Assembly (NCBI GenBank): GCA_965230065.1
Contig: OZ245942.1
Coordinates: forward strand, 4,898,001 to 4,962,000
Source of the DNA: G965230065 sp965230065
Lineage (GTDB): Bacteria > Bacteroidota > Bacteroidia > Cytophagales > Cyclobacteriaceae
DNA: 64,000 bases
Direction of reading: 5' to 3'
The notes under the pieces are model-generated. The model was not told the origin of the DNA. It worked only from the letters and a program-made list of their open reading frames with translations, and searched no databases. The first letter of the stretch is position 1. Every line of letters starts with the position of its first letter. This document shows positions 45,031 to 54,467 of the stretch, in pieces. A program made the position numbers and the translations under genes.

Positions 45031-46431
45031 TCAGGTGTAAATATCACACAGGGGTTCGGTGCTGTCAGCGAAGCAATTGGCCGGGATGTCCAGTACGTGC
45101 AACATAGACAGGTACAGATTAGCCAGGGGCGTTTCTTCTTTGTACAGCAGGTTTTTGCCGGTTTTTATCTTACCTCCTCCTTTGCCAGCCAATACAATGG
45201 GCAGGTTCCGGGGCGAGTGCCGGTTGCCATCGCGCAGGCCGGAGCCCATCATCACCATAGAGTTGTCCAGCAAGGTGTTATCCCCCTCTTTGATAGATTT
45301 AAGCCTTTCCAAAAAGTAAGCGTATTGCTCCATATGCCAGGTATTGATGGTGGCATATTGTTCCATATTTTTAGGATCGTTGGAATGATGAGAGAGTTGG
45401 TGGTGGCTGCCACCAACACCGGGTAAAAAAGTGAAGTTACGGTTACTTACCGAATTTCCAAACATAAAAGATGTTACCCGGGTGGCATCGCTCCAAAAAG
45501 CCAGCACCATGATGTCCAGCATCTGCCGCACTTTTTCCGTTACATCCACGCCCAGGTTCATTTCAGCATAATCATCAATGCGCTGGTTTAGCCTGCCCAG
45601 TTCTTTTTTAATGTCTGGTGTGATATGTGCCTCAAAATCCTGGCGGTTTTCTTCATTCTCAATGCGTTTTTCAATGGCTCTTATGGATTCCAGGTATTCC
45701 TCGAGCTTGTCCTGGTCAGAGCGGCCCAGTTGTTTCTGTAAATGATTAGCATCTTCCAATACCAAATCCAGTACGCTGCCTTTCCAGGGGCTTTCCTGCG
45801 GATGGCTTTGCCCTTCGGGCAGGGGGACATAATTTTTGAAAAGCCTGTCGAAAGCCAGTTTGGGGTCAATTTCTTTTGAGCTGGGTTGGTTGGGGCTTTT
45901 CCAGGAGATAGCAGAACCGTATAACCTTGTGAAACCAACGTTGGCATCTATACCGGAATTGATACGTTCCAGCCCATATTCCAAAGAAGGAAAAAGCGTT
46001 TGGTGCCCTACGTGTTTCGCAATGAGCTGGTCAATAGAGATACCTCCGCTGTGCAGGTTTTCCCCGGTGGTTTTATAAATGGGCAAACAGGTTAGGAAAT
46101 TCGCCGTTTTGGCATAATGCCCATCTGCTCCTTTAAAAATGGAGTACCGGTTCATCAGTTCATTCAGCACCAGAATATCGTCCTTTACATTTTTTAGCGG
46201 ATTCAAAATGGGCGAAAGCTCAAAGTTAGTCCCAAACTGTTGGGGAGTCCACCGTTCAGGATGTACGCCATTGGGCATGAACAGGAAAGCCGAGCGTATC
46301 GGTGCCTGACTGCCTGCTTTCGCGTAAGCACCTATGCCAGGAGGGACCATGGCTTCCAGGAATGGAAGGGCAATGGAGGCCCCAATTCCTTTTAACATGC
46401 GACGGCGTGATATGTGCCATTTTTTCTTCAT
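45031..46431 (-). CDS. Tat-exported DUF1552 protein
   Basis: 466 residues of the DUF1552 family, function unknown, typically paired with DUF1592-type cytochrome proteins in Planctomycetes and Verrucomicrobia. A clear twin-arginine signal SRRRMLKGIG (about 8-17) is followed by a hydrophobic stretch. Conserved family segments: FLFMPNGVHPERWTP, ELMNRYSIFKGADGHYAKTANFLT, GISIDQLIAKHVG and HHQLSHHSND near the C-terminus. Its start overlaps the stop of the DUF1592 gene by 4 bases (ATGA), so the two are translationally coupled. Confidence 0.9.
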   Translation of the reverse strand: MKKKWHISRRRMLKGIGASIALPFLEAMVPPGIGAYAKAGSQAPIRSAFLFMPNGVHPERWTPQQFGTNFELSPILNPLKNVKDDILVLNELMNRYSIFKGADGHYAKTANFLTCLPIYKTTGENLHSGGISIDQLIAKHVGHQTLFPSLEYGLERINSGIDANVGFTRLYGSAISWKSPNQPSSKEIDPKLAFDRLFKNYVPLPEGQSHPQESPWKGSVLDLVLEDANHLQKQLGRSDQDKLEEYLESIRAIEKRIENEENRQDFEAHITPDIKKELGRLNQRIDDYAEMNLGVDVTEKVRQMLDIMVLAFWSDATRVTSFMFGNSVSNRNFTFLPGVGGSHHQLSHHSNDPKNMEQYATINTWHMEQYAYFLERLKSIKEGDNTLLDNSMVMMGSGLRDGNRHSPRNLPIVLAGKGGGKIKTGKNLLYKEETPLANLYLSMLHVLDIPANCFADSTEPLCDIYT

Positions 46432-48386
46432 GATTCGGTTAGTTTTTTACTGTAATCATTCACTTTATACCGGAAAGCGTAACTGTTAACGAGTTCCTTG
46501 ATAAAGTACTCAGGGTTAAAGTTATTGTTTAAAAGGTTCTTTTGCAGCTTTTGGAGCGTAGGCTCATCTACAAACTGAATAGAACGTCCAGTGGCGTAGG
46601 TAAACATTTTCTCTGAAAGGTTACGGGCAAAAGTGGCCTTCTTCTCCACTAAAATTTGTTTCAATTCATTGGGGCCTTCAAAAGGTTCACCACTGGCCAA
46701 TACGCCGGAGGCATCGATGGGGTCTTTTTCATAGGCATTTCTCCAGCGGCCAATGGCATCAAAGTTTTCCAGCCCCAGGCCAATGGGATCCATTTTCAGG
46801 TGGCACGACATGCATGCGGGGTTATCCCGGTGTACGGCCAGCAGGTCGCGGAAACTCAGCTCTCCGGTGTTGGCTTCTTCGGGCAGTTCGCCCACATCTG
46901 GAGGAGGAGGAGGGGGAGGTGTTCCCAAGATTTCCTCTAATACCCATTTGCCCCTAAGCACCGGGCTGGTCCTTAAAGGAAGCGAAGTGGCAGCTAGTAC
47001 AGAACCCATACCAAGCACACCACCTCTTGTGCTTTCGGCCAGTTGTACTTTACGGAAAGCATCTCCATGAACGCCTTCAATACCATAATGATTGGCCAGG
47101 TCTTCGTTCAAAAAGGTGTAGTCACTGTTCAGCAAGTCCAGAAAAGTTTTACTTTCCGTCATGCAATGGTTAAAAAACTCTACAGTTTGCCGATACATCG
47201 CCTGCCGCAAATCGGGTGTGAATTCAGGGAATTTTTCAGGGTCTACCGGGCTGCTCTCTTTCAGTTTGGCAATACCGAGCCACTGGGTCACAAAACTTTC
47301 GGCAAACCTCTTGGCTTTGGGGTCATTCAGCATACGGGTTACCTGTTTGTTGAGTACCCGGGGGTCGTGCAGGTCTTCCCTGTAGGCCGCCTGGAACAAC
47401 TCTTCATCCGGCATGCTCGACCACAAAAAGAAAGACAGGCGGGAAGCCAGTTCAAAATTACTCAGGGGATAAGGGCCGTCGTAAGGAGATTCTTCTTCTA
47501 TGCGATAGAGAAAATTTGGGGAAATGAGCACTGCTTTTAACGTTTCGAGTATACTCAGGTTAAACCTTTCCGGATTGGGAGTATCTTCTAAGCCGTCATA
47601 TACTTTTTGAAACAGGGTTGTTAACTTTTCTTTGTCCTCATTTTTCAGGAAACGGCGAAAAGCTTTGGATGCGAAGGGGTAAATTATACTTTCGGCTGCC
47701 ACAACAGGCGAGTTGATGGGTGTGTATTCATCATATAATAAATCCAACCCCCAGTTACCCAGTTGTTCCCACCATTTTTGTTCATACTGAAAAGGAACGA
47801 TGCTGCTCCAAAGTTCAGGTTGGCTGTAAGCTTCTTCCAAAACAAATTCAGCAGCTTCGTAGTATCTTTCAAATTTCAGTGGGGTTACAAAGAGTGTGCG
47901 GGCATAGTTATCGAAACCGCCGCCACCCGAGCCATCAGCCGGAAAAAAGCTTTTAGCATCAAACTCAACGCCCACCAAATCAAAAACGGTATACTGATAT
48001 TCGTTATGGCTCAATCTCCTGATGGTTACCCTCCCAGGATTGTTTTCAGCTAAAGATTTAATTAATATTTTATTGATACCTTTTACAATGATATCATGTT
48101 CTTCGGGAGATGGTGTGGGTTTATGGCTGGGGGGCATTTGTCCCGATTGTACTTGTTTGATGACCTTGAGCCAAATTTCTCCATTTTCAACAAGGCTGCC
48201 CTCACTTTCGTATTTTTCCAGGTTGATACCCCCCGCAACTTTGCCCACATTGTGGCAGGAGAAACAATGTTTATCCAGCACGGGGCGGATTTGGGTCGTA
48301 AAATCCAGTTCTTTTTCCTGAGCATTTGTTGGCTGAAAAAGGCAAAAAGCACCAATAATAAGTAGAAAGGTCAATAAGTTATCCAT
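46428..48386 (-). CDS. DUF1592-type planctomycete cytochrome protein
   Basis: 652 residues. Sec signal ending TNAQ, then a PSCyt1-like haem motif CFSCH (C41/C44/H45), DUF1587 (ITIRRLSHNEYQYTVFDL-like segment near 125), DUF1595, DUF1592 (LASRLSFFLWSSMPDEEL), DUF1588 (RGGVLGMGSVLAATS..RTSPVLRGKWVLE) with a second haem-type CMSCH in NPACMSCHLKMDPIGLGLENFD, and DUF1585 at the end. This is the complete standard domain order. It forms a 4-base-overlap pair with DUF1552. Function is not established; redox role inferred from the CxxCH motifs. Confidence 0.92.
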   Translation of the reverse strand: MDNLLTFLLIIGAFCLFQPTNAQEKELDFTTQIRPVLDKHCFSCHNVGKVAGGINLEKYESEGSLVENGEIWLKVIKQVQSGQMPPSHKPTPSPEEHDIIVKGINKILIKSLAENNPGRVTIRRLSHNEYQYTVFDLVGVEFDAKSFFPADGSGGGGFDNYARTLFVTPLKFERYYEAAEFVLEEAYSQPELWSSIVPFQYEQKWWEQLGNWGLDLLYDEYTPINSPVVAAESIIYPFASKAFRRFLKNEDKEKLTTLFQKVYDGLEDTPNPERFNLSILETLKAVLISPNFLYRIEEESPYDGPYPLSNFELASRLSFFLWSSMPDEELFQAAYREDLHDPRVLNKQVTRMLNDPKAKRFAESFVTQWLGIAKLKESSPVDPEKFPEFTPDLRQAMYRQTVEFFNHCMTESKTFLDLLNSDYTFLNEDLANHYGIEGVHGDAFRKVQLAESTRGGVLGMGSVLAATSLPLRTSPVLRGKWVLEEILGTPPPPPPPDVGELPEEANTGELSFRDLLAVHRDNPACMSCHLKMDPIGLGLENFDAIGRWRNAYEKDPIDASGVLASGEPFEGPNELKQILVEKKATFARNLSEKMFTYATGRSIQFVDEPTLQKLQKNLLNNNFNPEYFIKELVNSYAFRYKVNDYSKKLTES

Positions 48387-48592
48387 GGCAAATTTTCTGA
48401 ATCCGAGAAAGATAATAAATAATTTTTATCTGGTCAAAATTTTTATGGTGAGCTTCTTTCCCATGAATTTGACACAGGTTACCAAAATATCAGGAGTTAT
48501 TGCTATTATTTTTGATTTTCAGGTGATAATATTGAAATACTTTAGTATCATTATCGGTTTAAATAGAATTTGAATAGCGATTTTACAATAAC

Positions 48593-49747
48593 ATGACCAT
48601 AAGCAATTTCAAAGGATTGGTAGCAGGTACTGTTATGACCTTGTGTGCCATACATACTGCCATAGCACAAAATGCGAGTGCAGGTAATGACTTACCCTAC
48701 CGCCTGGCCCGTCCGGATACTGTGTTTAACATTTTTCAGTTTCCTCAAGATCAAATACCCCGCATTGATGGCCATACGGATGATTGGGAAATTTACCCCG
48801 AAGCATATGTTATCGGAACAGATCAGTTGAATGATACCGAAGATGGTATGGGTACAGATATTGACCCGGACGACCTGGATGTGAAAGTAAAAGTAGGTTG
48901 GGTTAATGGGTTGAACCGGCTTTATTTTTTATACGAAGCCAATGATGATTATTGGGATTTTGGGCGATTTAACCCCAATGGGTATTTAAACGATATATTT
49001 GAAGTTGTTGTGGATGGTGATTTGTCGGGAGGCCCGTTTATTACCAATCCCAATAGGCCGGGTGCTGAAGTTTGGGGGGATAACCCGGAGCATATTGCCA
49101 ATCACTTTGCTTTTAGCGGCATTCATGCCCAGAATTATCATATTTATACACCTCCTGTGAACAATGCCTGGGTTTTGGTGTGGGGCTGCCAGCCATGGAT
49201 CAGTGAATTTCCGCATGCAAACTATGCGTATCAGTTTGATTTTGAACATGGAGAAAACGGGAAGTTGATATTGGAGTTTTGGATTACGCCCTATGACTAT
49301 GCGCCTTATAGTGGGCCGGAAGATGCAAAGGAAACCAAACTGACAGAAAATAAGCATATAGGCCTTTCCTGGTCGGTGCTCGATTTTGATGGAGGAAAGC
49401 GGGAAGGCCATGTAAACTTATCGCACAATACAAAGATGGTGAAAGATGCTTCGTATCTTTGTCTTTTTCGCTTAATGCCAATAGAAGACCGGTTTAATCA
49501 GCCCATTCAGGCTGACTGGAGTTTTCAGGTAGTAGATATGGATCAAAGAAAAGTTGCTTTCAAGGATGAGTCGGTGGGTGAAATTAATCAATGGAAATGG
49601 GATTTTGGGAATGGAAAAATTTCACATGAACAAAATCCTATTCATATATTTGACACCCCCGGCGTACACAAAGTAGTTACCCTGGAAGTATCAGGGGCAG
49701 CGGGCACATCAAAACGCACACGATACTGGGAAGTAATGATCAAATGA
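48593..49747 (+). CDS. Exported CBM9-like protein with C-terminal PKD domain
   Basis: 384 residues with a Sec signal ending AIAQ. The body (about 50-290) is a CBM9-like sandwich (PRIDGHTDDWEIYPEAYVIG, LNRLYFLYEANDDYWDFGRF, HIGLSWSVLDFDGG). The last 80 residues form a PKD domain (INQWKWDFGNGKISHEQNPIHIFDTPG). No active-site motif is seen; it probably binds polysaccharide at the cell surface. It precedes the ThuA/propeller gene by 13 bases, so both are likely one transcript. Divergent from the DUF1592 operon. Confidence 0.85.
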   Translation: MTISNFKGLVAGTVMTLCAIHTAIAQNASAGNDLPYRLARPDTVFNIFQFPQDQIPRIDGHTDDWEIYPEAYVIGTDQLNDTEDGMGTDIDPDDLDVKVKVGWVNGLNRLYFLYEANDDYWDFGRFNPNGYLNDIFEVVVDGDLSGGPFITNPNRPGAEVWGDNPEHIANHFAFSGIHAQNYHIYTPPVNNAWVLVWGCQPWISEFPHANYAYQFDFEHGENGKLILEFWITPYDYAPYSGPEDAKETKLTENKHIGLSWSVLDFDGGKREGHVNLSHNTKMVKDASYLCLFRLMPIEDRFNQPIQADWSFQVVDMDQRKVAFKDESVGEINQWKWDFGNGKISHEQNPIHIFDTPGVHKVVTLEVSGAAGTSKRTRYWEVMIK

Positions 49748-49760
49748 TGTAAGAAAGTTT

Positions 49761-52421
49761 ATGTTTGCAAAAAATGTTTTCAATGTAGGGTGGATCATCG
49801 TTTTTTTCTTGTTCCTGATGGCCAACAGTTGTAGTTTTTCTGACAAAGAGGTAAAACTACTCTTAATGTATGATGCTTCATCAAGCTACATGGCAAAACA
49901 TTTGAATGCCCTTTGCCGGGAAAAAGGCTACACTTTGCATAAAACTACAGAACTTACCATCTGTTCTGAAGATTCGCTCAAAGGTTACCATGCTATCATT
50001 CTGGATATTCCGGTTGATACACTGAACAACCAACAGCAAACAGACCTGGAACGGTACGTATTGGCAGGTGGGGGGTTGCTAGGTATCAATGTGCACACTA
50101 ACTTCATCCACAAATGGCCCTGGATGGAAAACTTATTAGAAAGCGAATTTGGCCCCCGTTATCAGAGTGATTCATTTGAAATACTCAATGTAGCAAAAAA
50201 GGCAAACCTGATAGATGGCATCACAAAGACTGTAGGCCCGGGAAGGGTATGTGTTTTGTATACCCACAATTTATCTGCTTTACATGAGAACCTGGTGAAT
50301 GCAATTTCATATGCCATTGAAGATGATGAAAGCGGTTTGCATTATGACGAGGTTGCAGTTCCCAGAGTGCCTTCTGCCGGGCCATTTTCTGAAAGAATAT
50401 TGGTTGATCACCTGAGTGAACCGGTTGATATGGAAGTATTGCCACAAGGAGATTTGATTATTATTGAAAGAAGGGGCGCTGTAAAATACTTTAATACACA
50501 AAATCAAAAAATAAAGCAGATTGCCAATTTTGATGTGAACCACAAAAACGGGTTTGGGTTGACCAGCATTGCTTTGGACCCCAACTTTGAAAAAAATCAT
50601 TGGGTTTATTTTGGGTATACCCCTCATGCTGACCCCCAACATCAATATATATCCAGGTTTTTTCTGGCAGAAGACAGCCTCATTCAATACACCGAGAAAG
50701 TGCTGGCCCGGTTGTCATCAGACCATGCTGCTATCAGTATGTTGGCATTGGATGAGGAACAACATTTTTTTGTTGGAATAAGTGATTACCCCATGCATAA
50801 TGAAAATGAGGTTGAAGATGACATGGGAATACCCGACAACACTTTGCACAACGACCAGGGCTTCACAAGACAAAACCGAATTTACCGGTTAAGTTTAGGG
50901 CCTGATACAACCTTAGAACTCTCTCTAAAAGCTCAAAATATTGATTCAGTCAATCTTAAAGCAACACATAGCTTCAACACTGCGCAAGCAATTCAACCCA
51001 TTACTTCAGGCCAAATACAATTCAAAAATTGGGGCGGTATTGGTATAACGCAGGACGGTGTACAATGGCGGCAGCAATTTCCATATTTACAATCAGGAAA
51101 TTATTTGATTTCAGGGCCAATTTACAGATATGACCAATTTTCTACTTCTGGCAATAAACTTCCAGATTTTTATGGGGGAAAGTTATTTTTGGTTGATGCA
51201 GAAAACAAGAAACTGCTAACTGCTTCATTTGGTACGAATCAGCAATTGCATGCTATTGAGCCTGTGCTACCTTTAGCATTGGATAATCCGGTAAGGCTCA
51301 AATTTGCACCGGATGGCTCGCTTTACATATTGGAACATGGCCCCACAGGGTTTATCTCACACAAAAATGCCCGTCTTCGACATATAACTTATGCGCAGGA
51401 GAACAGGCCTCCTGTAGCCAAGATTAGTGCTGATACCAAAACAGGCCAATCTCCGCTTACTATCAACTTTTCTGCGGAAGGTTCTTTTGATTATGATGAC
51501 AAAGATACCCTAAGCTATGAATGGTATTTTCAGGATACAGTTATCCACACGGGTGCGGCCCATCAATTGGCCTACGAATTTCATGAACCGGGTATATATC
51601 ACCCATTGGTGAAGGTAAAAGACCAATATGGAGATTTTGCAGAGGCAACAACCAGGATAAACGTTGGTAATACAAAACCTGAAGTATTTATTAATACAAC
51701 AATAAACCGGTCTTTTTACTGGAAGTCGACTGATATACCTTATAAAATTAAGATTACTGACATTGAGGATGGAGAAATAGATCCAGCATCTCATGCAAAA
51801 ATCAAATTATTCGTACATGCCCGGGATCAAATTATTGATCCTGAACAAGGACTACTTTTGCCAGCCGAGGGAAATTTAGTTACCCAAAAGTATGATAAAG
51901 ATTCATTAATTGATTATACGCTTGTAGTGGAGGTGAAAGACAGGCCTGTTAATGGTTTGCCAGCTAATGAAGTACATAAAACTTTTACTTTACGGGCCCC
52001 CCAGTTATTTGCAACAGACAGTGACCTTCGTGCCGGGGTATTAGATAGAACAGACCAGAAATCGTTGTTTGTTCAAAATGGCGGATATTTGACGTTCAAT
52101 GATATTGATATGCGGGGCATCAATCACCTGAAATACAGAGTAAAGCCAAATGTTGACGGGTTTCTTGAATTGCGTTTAAATGCCCCCAATGGGCCGGTAG
52201 TGGGCACTTTACGAATGAAATCCCGGGAAACCTGGGCTACATTTACGGTAAGAATAGGACAAATTGAAGGGAACTACGATTTGTATTTTGTATTCAGGCA
52301 ATCTGAAGACGAACCTGTTTTAGCCAACCACAAGGTATTATGCATGCTGGAATGGATATATTTTGGAAGGGAAAAGATTGGATGGTTTTACAGAAGCCCT
52401 GATGCCAATGACCTACTATAA
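49761..52421 (+). CDS. ThuA - glucose/sorbosone-dehydrogenase-like propeller - PKD - CBM6-like lipoprotein
   Basis: 886 residues. Lipobox-like ANSC near residue 23. Residues about 30-185 form a ThuA-like amidotransferase-fold domain (YHAIILDIPVDTL, LAGGGLLGINVHTNFIHKWPW). About 205-540 resemble the soluble quinoprotein sugar dehydrogenase propeller (LPQGDLIIIERRGAVKYF, NGFGLTSIALDPNFEKNHWVYFGYTP, VRLKFAPDGSLYILEHG). A PKD domain follows (about 555-645), then a CBM6-like jelly roll (FLELRLNAPNGPVVGTLRM). Many relatives also carry a cytochrome c domain, which is absent here. Binding of PQQ is not certain from sequence. Likely surface redox or glycan-binding protein. Confidence 0.83.
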   Translation: MFAKNVFNVGWIIVFFLFLMANSCSFSDKEVKLLLMYDASSSYMAKHLNALCREKGYTLHKTTELTICSEDSLKGYHAIILDIPVDTLNNQQQTDLERYVLAGGGLLGINVHTNFIHKWPWMENLLESEFGPRYQSDSFEILNVAKKANLIDGITKTVGPGRVCVLYTHNLSALHENLVNAISYAIEDDESGLHYDEVAVPRVPSAGPFSERILVDHLSEPVDMEVLPQGDLIIIERRGAVKYFNTQNQKIKQIANFDVNHKNGFGLTSIALDPNFEKNHWVYFGYTPHADPQHQYISRFFLAEDSLIQYTEKVLARLSSDHAAISMLALDEEQHFFVGISDYPMHNENEVEDDMGIPDNTLHNDQGFTRQNRIYRLSLGPDTTLELSLKAQNIDSVNLKATHSFNTAQAIQPITSGQIQFKNWGGIGITQDGVQWRQQFPYLQSGNYLISGPIYRYDQFSTSGNKLPDFYGGKLFLVDAENKKLLTASFGTNQQLHAIEPVLPLALDNPVRLKFAPDGSLYILEHGPTGFISHKNARLRHITYAQENRPPVAKISADTKTGQSPLTINFSAEGSFDYDDKDTLSYEWYFQDTVIHTGAAHQLAYEFHEPGIYHPLVKVKDQYGDFAEATTRINVGNTKPEVFINTTINRSFYWKSTDIPYKIKITDIEDGEIDPASHAKIKLFVHARDQIIDPEQGLLLPAEGNLVTQKYDKDSLIDYTLVVEVKDRPVNGLPANEVHKTFTLRAPQLFATDSDLRAGVLDRTDQKSLFVQNGGYLTFNDIDMRGINHLKYRVKPNVDGFLELRLNAPNGPVVGTLRMKSRETWATFTVRIGQIEGNYDLYFVFRQSEDEPVLANHKVLCMLEWIYFGREKIGWFYRSPDANDLL

Positions 52422-52428
52422 AAAAAAT

Positions 52429-52450
52429 GGCCGTCTGAAACCAGACGGCC
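52429..52450 (-). terminator. Intrinsic terminator between convergent genes
   Basis: GGCCGTCTG (52429-52437) and CAGACGGCC (52442-52450) form a perfect 9-bp stem with an AAAC loop. On the minus strand it is followed by a run of eight T, a classic terminator for the lipoprotein gene; it may also serve the plus-strand gene. Confidence 0.8.
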
Positions 52451-52476
52451 GGCAGTAAAACGAGGTAATTCAATAC

Positions 52477-53313
52477 TTAAGGTAATTCAATGTTTATTGT
52501 TTTATCGCCAATTTTGATGGTCGTCGTTTTGTCGCATTCACCATCTCCAAAATCAACCCTGAAATTCTTTCCGTTTTCGGGCGAAATCTGGCTCGATCCT
52601 TTTACCGGATAATAACCGCTATCAGAAAAACAATTTGTCTGTAATTGAATGGGATGAACAATCTGGGTTGAAAATCCTATTCCTTTACGCGAAACGCCAC
52701 TGGCAGTACCTGATAATTCGTATACATTGTTGAAAAAATCAATATCTCCTTCTCCTGATACCCATTTGATTAAATAGGTAGAATTAGTGCTAAATGTTGC
52801 TTCTTCTTCTGGAAATGTTAAACGAATATCTTTATGAGAACGAATAAACTCAATAATCCCATTTTTGTTTCTGGTAAAGTCTGAAGTAGAAATTGTTCCT
52901 TCAATTTTTTTTCCATTAACACTATAGTCCTCAAACGTGATGGTTCTGCCACTCAGTAAACTACCTGCTTCACCGGTATATTCTATGTGTAAGCTACCTT
53001 TTCTGAGTTTACCCATTTGGTCGGTACAACCATTTTTACCAAAATCTAATGTGATGATCTTATTGTCTTTATTGTGATACAAAGAAGCACAATAAGTAGG
53101 ACTGTTTTCCATCCCTTCTTCTGTACTTGCCCTGAATATAGCCTCATCACTAATTCTGTATACTTCGTCCAGCTCAGAGATCATCACATTTTCGTCCAGT
53201 ATAATTTGTTCATCAATGCTTTCGTTATTGCTAATCTCCGGAATATTTTCCTGGCATGAAACAAAAAAAACGGCGACTGTAAGCATTTGAAAGAAAATAG
53301 AAGGTGTATTCAT
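52477..53313 (-). CDS. Uncharacterised lipoprotein
   Basis: 278 residues; I do not recognise the family. The lipobox FFVSC (cysteine at about residue 20) follows a short hydrophobic signal. The mature part starts with an acidic linker (ENIPEISNNESIDEQ), then beta-rich sequence with repeated short strands (ITLDFGKNGCTDQMGKLRKGSLHIEYTG and FRVDFGDGECDKTTTIKIGDKTINIELP). The two DFGxxxC segments look like an internal duplication, each with a Cys-Thr/Asp turn. It is transcribed alone, with its own terminator. Lower GC than its neighbours. Confidence 0.75.
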   Translation of the reverse strand: MNTPSIFFQMLTVAVFFVSCQENIPEISNNESIDEQIILDENVMISELDEVYRISDEAIFRASTEEGMENSPTYCASLYHNKDNKIITLDFGKNGCTDQMGKLRKGSLHIEYTGEAGSLLSGRTITFEDYSVNGKKIEGTISTSDFTRNKNGIIEFIRSHKDIRLTFPEEEATFSTNSTYLIKWVSGEGDIDFFNNVYELSGTASGVSRKGIGFSTQIVHPIQLQTNCFSDSGYYPVKGSSQISPENGKNFRVDFGDGECDKTTTIKIGDKTINIELP

Positions 53314-53537
53314 TGTAATGAGATTTATATAAATAATTATATAAAATATAAATAAAATTATATTGCAAAATTCACCTAACTTTTCTTAGCATTCAAGCTG
53401 AATTTACTGAAAACTTACACCTGTGAGATTTCTGCCAGAATTTTACTTGGATTTTTCTTCCAATGGGCTGGAACGGCAGGCAGTGGCAGCAGCAGTTTAC
53501 TCAGGGCCTGCCAACTGCTGCATCAGTTGCATACCAA

Positions 53538-54341
53538 TCAAAATAATTCCTTGTTTTTCCATTTCTTCCCTGGGGCAGTAGCCCTGTTTTGGTAACCATG
53601 ATAGGCAGATGTCAGGAATAAAATAATGGCTGCACCGATGGCCGCATACACAATACCCGGGTGTATTTCCCATTGTTTGTAAGCAATGGCTGCCAGCCCC
53701 CAAATCCCCACCAGGGAGGCTTCTCGCATGTTTCGCCTGAATGTGAGCAGCAAATAAATGATGGTAGCAGCGATAATCATGATGATGGCCCATGTTGGTT
53801 CTGAAAAGGGGGCGCCATTCCAACTAATGCTTGTAAGGTACGCAGAAATATTAGCCACAGTGGCCAGGATAATCCAGCCGATATACCAGCAGATGGGCCA
53901 CCACACAAAGGCAATGGTGAAAAAGGGGGCATCCCACCGCTCTAAATTCAGCCGCAACACCAGTTGAATAAGTGAAAACAGTAGTACAAGCATAATGATG
54001 ACCGATAGCCCGGTCATTTCACTCATCCAGGCAATTACCCATGAAGCATTGGCTATGTTGGCCAGCATAAACCAAATGCCTGTTTTTTGCAGTGCTTCAT
54101 CGTCTTTCCGCTTAAACCAGGCATACCATTGGTAGCCTACAAATGCCAGCAACCACAAGTAGATGAATCCCCAGATAACAAAAGCGTAATCGGCTGGTGT
54201 AAATAAGTTTTCATATTGGGCACTTATGTCACCAACGGTTTTTCCATTGAAAGCACCGGAATTTACCCAGTAGTTGACAAAAAGAGTTCCTGATAATGTG
54301 ATGGTGTTGAGAAGTAGTTTTGTGATTTGGCTCATAAACAA
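53538..54341 (-). CDS. TspO/MBR-like tryptophan-rich membrane protein
   Basis: 267-residue inner-membrane protein with seven or so hydrophobic helices. It is rich in tryptophan, with the TspO-type signature FTPADYAFVIWGFIYLWLLAF near residues 47-67 and a later WDAPFFTIAFVWWPICWYIGWI. Longer than canonical TspO (about 160 residues), so it belongs to the extended tryptophan-rich sensory-protein group. Ligand and role unknown; TspO proteins bind porphyrins and cholesterol-like molecules. It is divergent from the ECF sigma gene and not obviously part of the glycan system. Confidence 0.75.
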   Translation of the reverse strand: MFMSQITKLLLNTITLSGTLFVNYWVNSGAFNGKTVGDISAQYENLFTPADYAFVIWGFIYLWLLAFVGYQWYAWFKRKDDEALQKTGIWFMLANIANASWVIAWMSEMTGLSVIIMLVLLFSLIQLVLRLNLERWDAPFFTIAFVWWPICWYIGWIILATVANISAYLTSISWNGAPFSEPTWAIIMIIAATIIYLLLTFRRNMREASLVGIWGLAAIAYKQWEIHPGIVYAAIGAAIILFLTSAYHGYQNRATAPGKKWKNKELF

Positions 54342-54467
54342 TGTATGTTTAAAAAATATATCATTTCAAGTAAGATAAACTACTAAGGCCATGACAAGTT
54401 TAGATAATTTGCTTGAAAAGTAAAGAATTATTACTTTCTTGCGGGTACTGAACAGGATTGTAAGCAC

